Origin: Vicingus sp036171675
Lineage (GTDB): Bacteria > Bacteroidota > Bacteroidia > Flavobacteriales_E > Vicingaceae
DNA length: 52,128 bases
Assembly (NCBI GenBank): GCA_036171675.1
Contig: JAVHRO010000042.1
Span: 1-52,128 of the forward strand
Direction: 5' to 3'
The notes under the pieces were generated by a model. It saw only the letters and a program-made list of their open reading frames with translations. It did not search any database and was not told the origin of the DNA. The position numbers were made by a program, and so were the translations under genes. This document shows, piece after piece, positions 49,953 to 52,128 of the stretch. How positions within the stretch are numbered: the stretch's first letter is position 1; each line of letters starts with the position of its first letter.

Positions 49953-51179
49953 TTATTTCAATATTTTGATATCATCAATTTCCCATGTACTTCCATCCGT
50001 ATTTGAACCAGTATATTTAAATGCAATATAAACCTTAGGCTGCATATATGCAGATAAATCAATTGTTCCAGAATTTGCCCAAACAAATGAACCAATTGAC
50101 CAAGTAGCCATTGAACTAATATCAGTCCACGTAGCGGTAGAAGGTGCACTTGTTCCATCATAATCGGTAGAAATCATTAGCTTTAATGGTGTTCCAGTAT
50201 ATTTCCATGCATTTCTAAATTCTAAACTAGGTGAGGTTCCAGAACTAAAATTATTACTTGGAGAAATTAACCATGCTTCAGAAGCAAAGTTACTAGGAGC
50301 AACATAGTTTTGTATTTGAGCATAAGAGCCTCCTATGGTACCAATTACCCAATTAGCAGTTCCAGTTACCACTTGTGTGGTCCATCCTCCTGAAGTAATA
50401 CTTGCATCATTAAAATCTTTTACTGCTACTATTGGCACCACTCCATTTAACGTTAATTCATTTGGGTTTCTGATTATTAATTGTAAACCAGTGTTATATT
50501 GTGCAACAATACCAATAAAACTTCCATGACCATTGGGTAATGTGTCTTTCGCGAAATTTGCATAACCACTGGTTCTAACATCCATGGTATCACCACTAAT
50601 ATTTTGAATACCCCAACTTAAGTCAACTTGGTTTACTCCATCAGCGTAAGTGCGTCCTTTATTTCTCTGTTTAAAATGTACACCGTCGAGTTGTATTAAT
50701 TTTCCTTGATAGAATTCCTTATTTGCATTCAAACTCGCAATAGTTACAATTTCAGGAGTTCTGTATTGTTGAGTTTTTATTATTACAACATTATTATCAG
50801 CATGAAGAGAGTCGATTTGCAACATTTGGTTGTATTTATAAATTTTGGCTCCTTTTAAATTTACGCGAATAGAATCACCAATATATAAGCCTGAGGTCGA
50901 TGTGAATCGTAAATATAAAGCACCAGTTACATCTTGCATGTACGATTCTTTATATAAATTTCCATTCGTCTCATCGGCTGTAACTACTCCATAAACAGAA
51001 ATGTCTTGATTAACTCTAACAATTTCACCAGGAACATATAATGCCCGAACCTGTTCAATGGTCATTACTGTACCAACTGGAACTGTTTTTACCGTAGGAT
51101 CTTTATATTCTTTTGAACAAGATATGAGTGAAATTATGCTAATTGCAAGTAATCCAGTAGTATATTTTAAATTTTTCAT
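49953..51179 (-). CDS. DUF5689-type lipoprotein with choice-of-anchor-like C-terminal domain
   Basis: The 408-residue lipoprotein has lipobox Cys21 (IISLISC). The N-terminal DUF5689-like region (~40-245) has the TVMTIEQVRALY and SVYGVVTADETNGNLYKESYMQDVTGA segments. The C-terminal region (~250-408) has DFNDASITSGGWT, WLISPSNNF and STWEIDDIKILK, like the choice-of-anchor J / carbohydrate-binding type. It is tandem to a paralog upstream and 41 nt from the T9SS gene downstream. Likely a surface-exposed lipoprotein; the function is unknown. Confidence 0.88.
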   Translation of the reverse strand: MKNLKYTTGLLAISIISLISCSKEYKDPTVKTVPVGTVMTIEQVRALYVPGEIVRVNQDISVYGVVTADETNGNLYKESYMQDVTGALYLRFTSTSGLYIGDSIRVNLKGAKIYKYNQMLQIDSLHADNNVVIIKTQQYRTPEIVTIASLNANKEFYQGKLIQLDGVHFKQRNKGRTYADGVNQVDLSWGIQNISGDTMDVRTSGYANFAKDTLPNGHGSFIGIVAQYNTGLQLIIRNPNELTLNGVVPIVAVKDFNDASITSGGWTTQVVTGTANWVIGTIGGSYAQIQNYVAPSNFASEAWLISPSNNFSSGTSPSLEFRNAWKYTGTPLKLMISTDYDGTSAPSTATWTDISSMATWSIGSFVWANSGTIDLSAYMQPKVYIAFKYTGSNTDGSTWEIDDIKILK

Positions 51180-51189
51180 AAGTTCTATT

Positions 51190-52128
51190 TTATAAATCTT
51201 TAATCATAATATCATCTAACTCCCAAGTGCTTCCATCTACAGAAGTTCCCACATATTTATAAGCAAATCGAACTCCAGATTGCTTGTAAGCTGATAAATC
51301 TATGTTGCCAGAAGAAGTCCAAGCAAATAAACCAGCAGACCATAATGAAGAACTAGTAATATCTGTCCAAGTAGTGGTAGTTACGCTTCCTGTGTAGTTA
51401 GTTGTTATCATTAATTTTAGGGGTGTTCCAGTGTATTTCCAAGCATTGTTAAATGTTAAATATGGAGCATTAGCAGTAGTTAAATCTAATGATGGAGAAA
51501 CTAACCAAACTTCCGATGCAGTATTCACACCACTATAATTTGAAATTTGAGCATAAGTTCCACCGCCCATCGTTCCAATGGTCCAATTATAAGTTCCAGA
51601 TACAACTTGATTTATCCATCCACCTGAAGTAATACTTTGGTCATCAAAATTTTTGGATGCAATAATAATAGGACAAGGTGCGCAGTTATTTTTTCTTGCT
51701 CCTGTTAGTTTTAAATCATCTAATTTTCTAATGGTTAATTGTATGGTAGTCATATATTGAGAAACTAATGCAACAAAAGAGCCTTTTCCTTGTTGAATAG
51801 GAGCTCCTGCAAAACTTGAATACCCACTTGTTCTTACAATAATTGAATGTCCAGATGTATCAGTTAAGGTCCTGTTTACATTTGATTGAGAAACAGGGTC
51901 TCCATAAGTGTTGCAAATATCACTACACGAGAATTCTACATCATTAAGCTGTACTAATTGACCTTGATAAGGACAATAGATACCGCTATAAACAGTAAGA
52001 TCTGTAATACTAACTACTTTTGGGCTAAGAGGAGTTCCATTTTCTTGTTTAACAAGGTTAACAGTAGGATCTACATTAGCCAATTGTATCATGTTTTTGT
52101 AATTAGAGATAAGTGTTCCTTTTAGAGA
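51190..52128 (-). CDS. Paralogous DUF5689-type surface protein, 5' partial
   Basis: The reading frame continues past the ATG at 52092 to the right edge; residues upstream (SLKGTLISNYKN before MIQL) match the paralog's LKGAKIYKYNQMLQI, so that ATG is internal and the start and lipobox lie outside the window. The visible 312 codons contain the same domains: NPYLTFNNAWKYTGTPLKLMI-like segments near the end and DGSTWELDDIMIKDL at the terminus. It has two extra Cys pairs (NCAPCP, SCSDIC). Ten nt separate it from the paralog. Confidence 0.88.
   Translation of the reverse strand, partial: SLKGTLISNYKNMIQLANVDPTVNLVKQENGTPLSPKVVSITDLTVYSGIYCPYQGQLVQLNDVEFSCSDICNTYGDPVSQSNVNRTLTDTSGHSIIVRTSGYSSFAGAPIQQGKGSFVALVSQYMTTIQLTIRKLDDLKLTGARKNNCAPCPIIIASKNFDDQSITSGGWINQVVSGTYNWTIGTMGGGTYAQISNYSGVNTASEVWLVSPSLDLTTANAPYLTFNNAWKYTGTPLKLMITTNYTGSVTTTTWTDITSSSLWSAGLFAWTSSGNIDLSAYKQSGVRFAYKYVGTSVDGSTWELDDIMIKDL

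Noticed and set aside
52090..52092. ATG at 52092 as the start of the last gene
   Set aside because: The frame stays open to the edge and the residues upstream align with the paralog, so it is an internal Met.

Overview
The window is low-GC DNA from a member of the Bacteroidota, most likely order Flavobacteriales. Evidence: two kinds of type IX secretion (T9SS) sorting domain (the gliding-motility-associated C-terminal type and the PNP-type Por tail), TAnnTTTG promoter boxes, mostly no Shine-Dalgarno sequence before start codons, a fused str-S10-spc-alpha ribosomal operon with map after secY and carA after rplQ, and LytTR/propeller two-component genes. The exact family cannot be read from the sequence.

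Layout. (1) 1-3956: 3' part of a giant secreted repeat protein (adhesin or SprB-like), open at the left edge, closed by a strong terminator. (2) 4086-22075: one long same-strand run rpsL-rpsG-fusA-rpsJ-rplC-rplD-rplW-rplB-rpsS-rplV-rpsC-rplP-rpmC-rpsQ-rplN-rplX-rplE-rpsN-rpsH-rplF-rplR-rpsE-rpmD-rplO-secY-map-infA-rpmJ-rpsM-rpsK-rpsD-rpoA-rplQ, ending at a terminator. It has four structured gaps (before rplB, rpsH, rpmJ and rpsD) that could be ribosomal-protein leader elements. (3) 22096-25354: carA, a possible gene relic, a small T9SS cargo protein and clpX. (4) 25351-30304, minus strand: a lysine-rich lipoprotein, two paralogous LytTR response regulators and a propeller-type sensor histidine kinase. 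(5) 30348-38237: a degenerate Rieske-like lipoprotein (plus strand), then minus-strand genes: hypothetical, prenyl diphosphate synthase, sugar-nucleotide epimerase, RmlA, an MMPL/RND exporter and an orphan peptide-type ABC binding lipoprotein. (6) 38440-40245: a 601-residue cysteine-bearing protein I do not recognise. (7) 40286-47672: a TetR-controlled RND efflux operon (TetR, TolC, adaptor, pump, TPR protein) with a very long perfect palindrome at its promoter. (8) 47680-52128, minus strand: polyprenol-phosphate-mannose-synthase-like GT2, then three surface proteins with OB-fold-like domains, two of them tandem paralogs; the last runs off the right edge.

How the genes work together. The ribosomal block supplies the translation machinery, SecY, the RNA polymerase alpha subunit and N-terminal Met removal. 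The remaining genes concern the cell envelope: secreted T9SS cargo, lipoproteins, efflux, glycan precursors and lipid-linked sugar. No IS element, prophage, tRNA, rRNA or CRISPR array was seen. No gene-free stretch exceeds 300 bases; the longest are 23215-23421, 38238-38439, 48412-48570 and 29107-29243, each described below. The most interesting leads are the TetR operator palindrome (40286-40333), the 21-bp-period LytTR-like direct repeats (29184-29223), the unknown 601-residue protein, and the structured leaders before rpsD and rplB.
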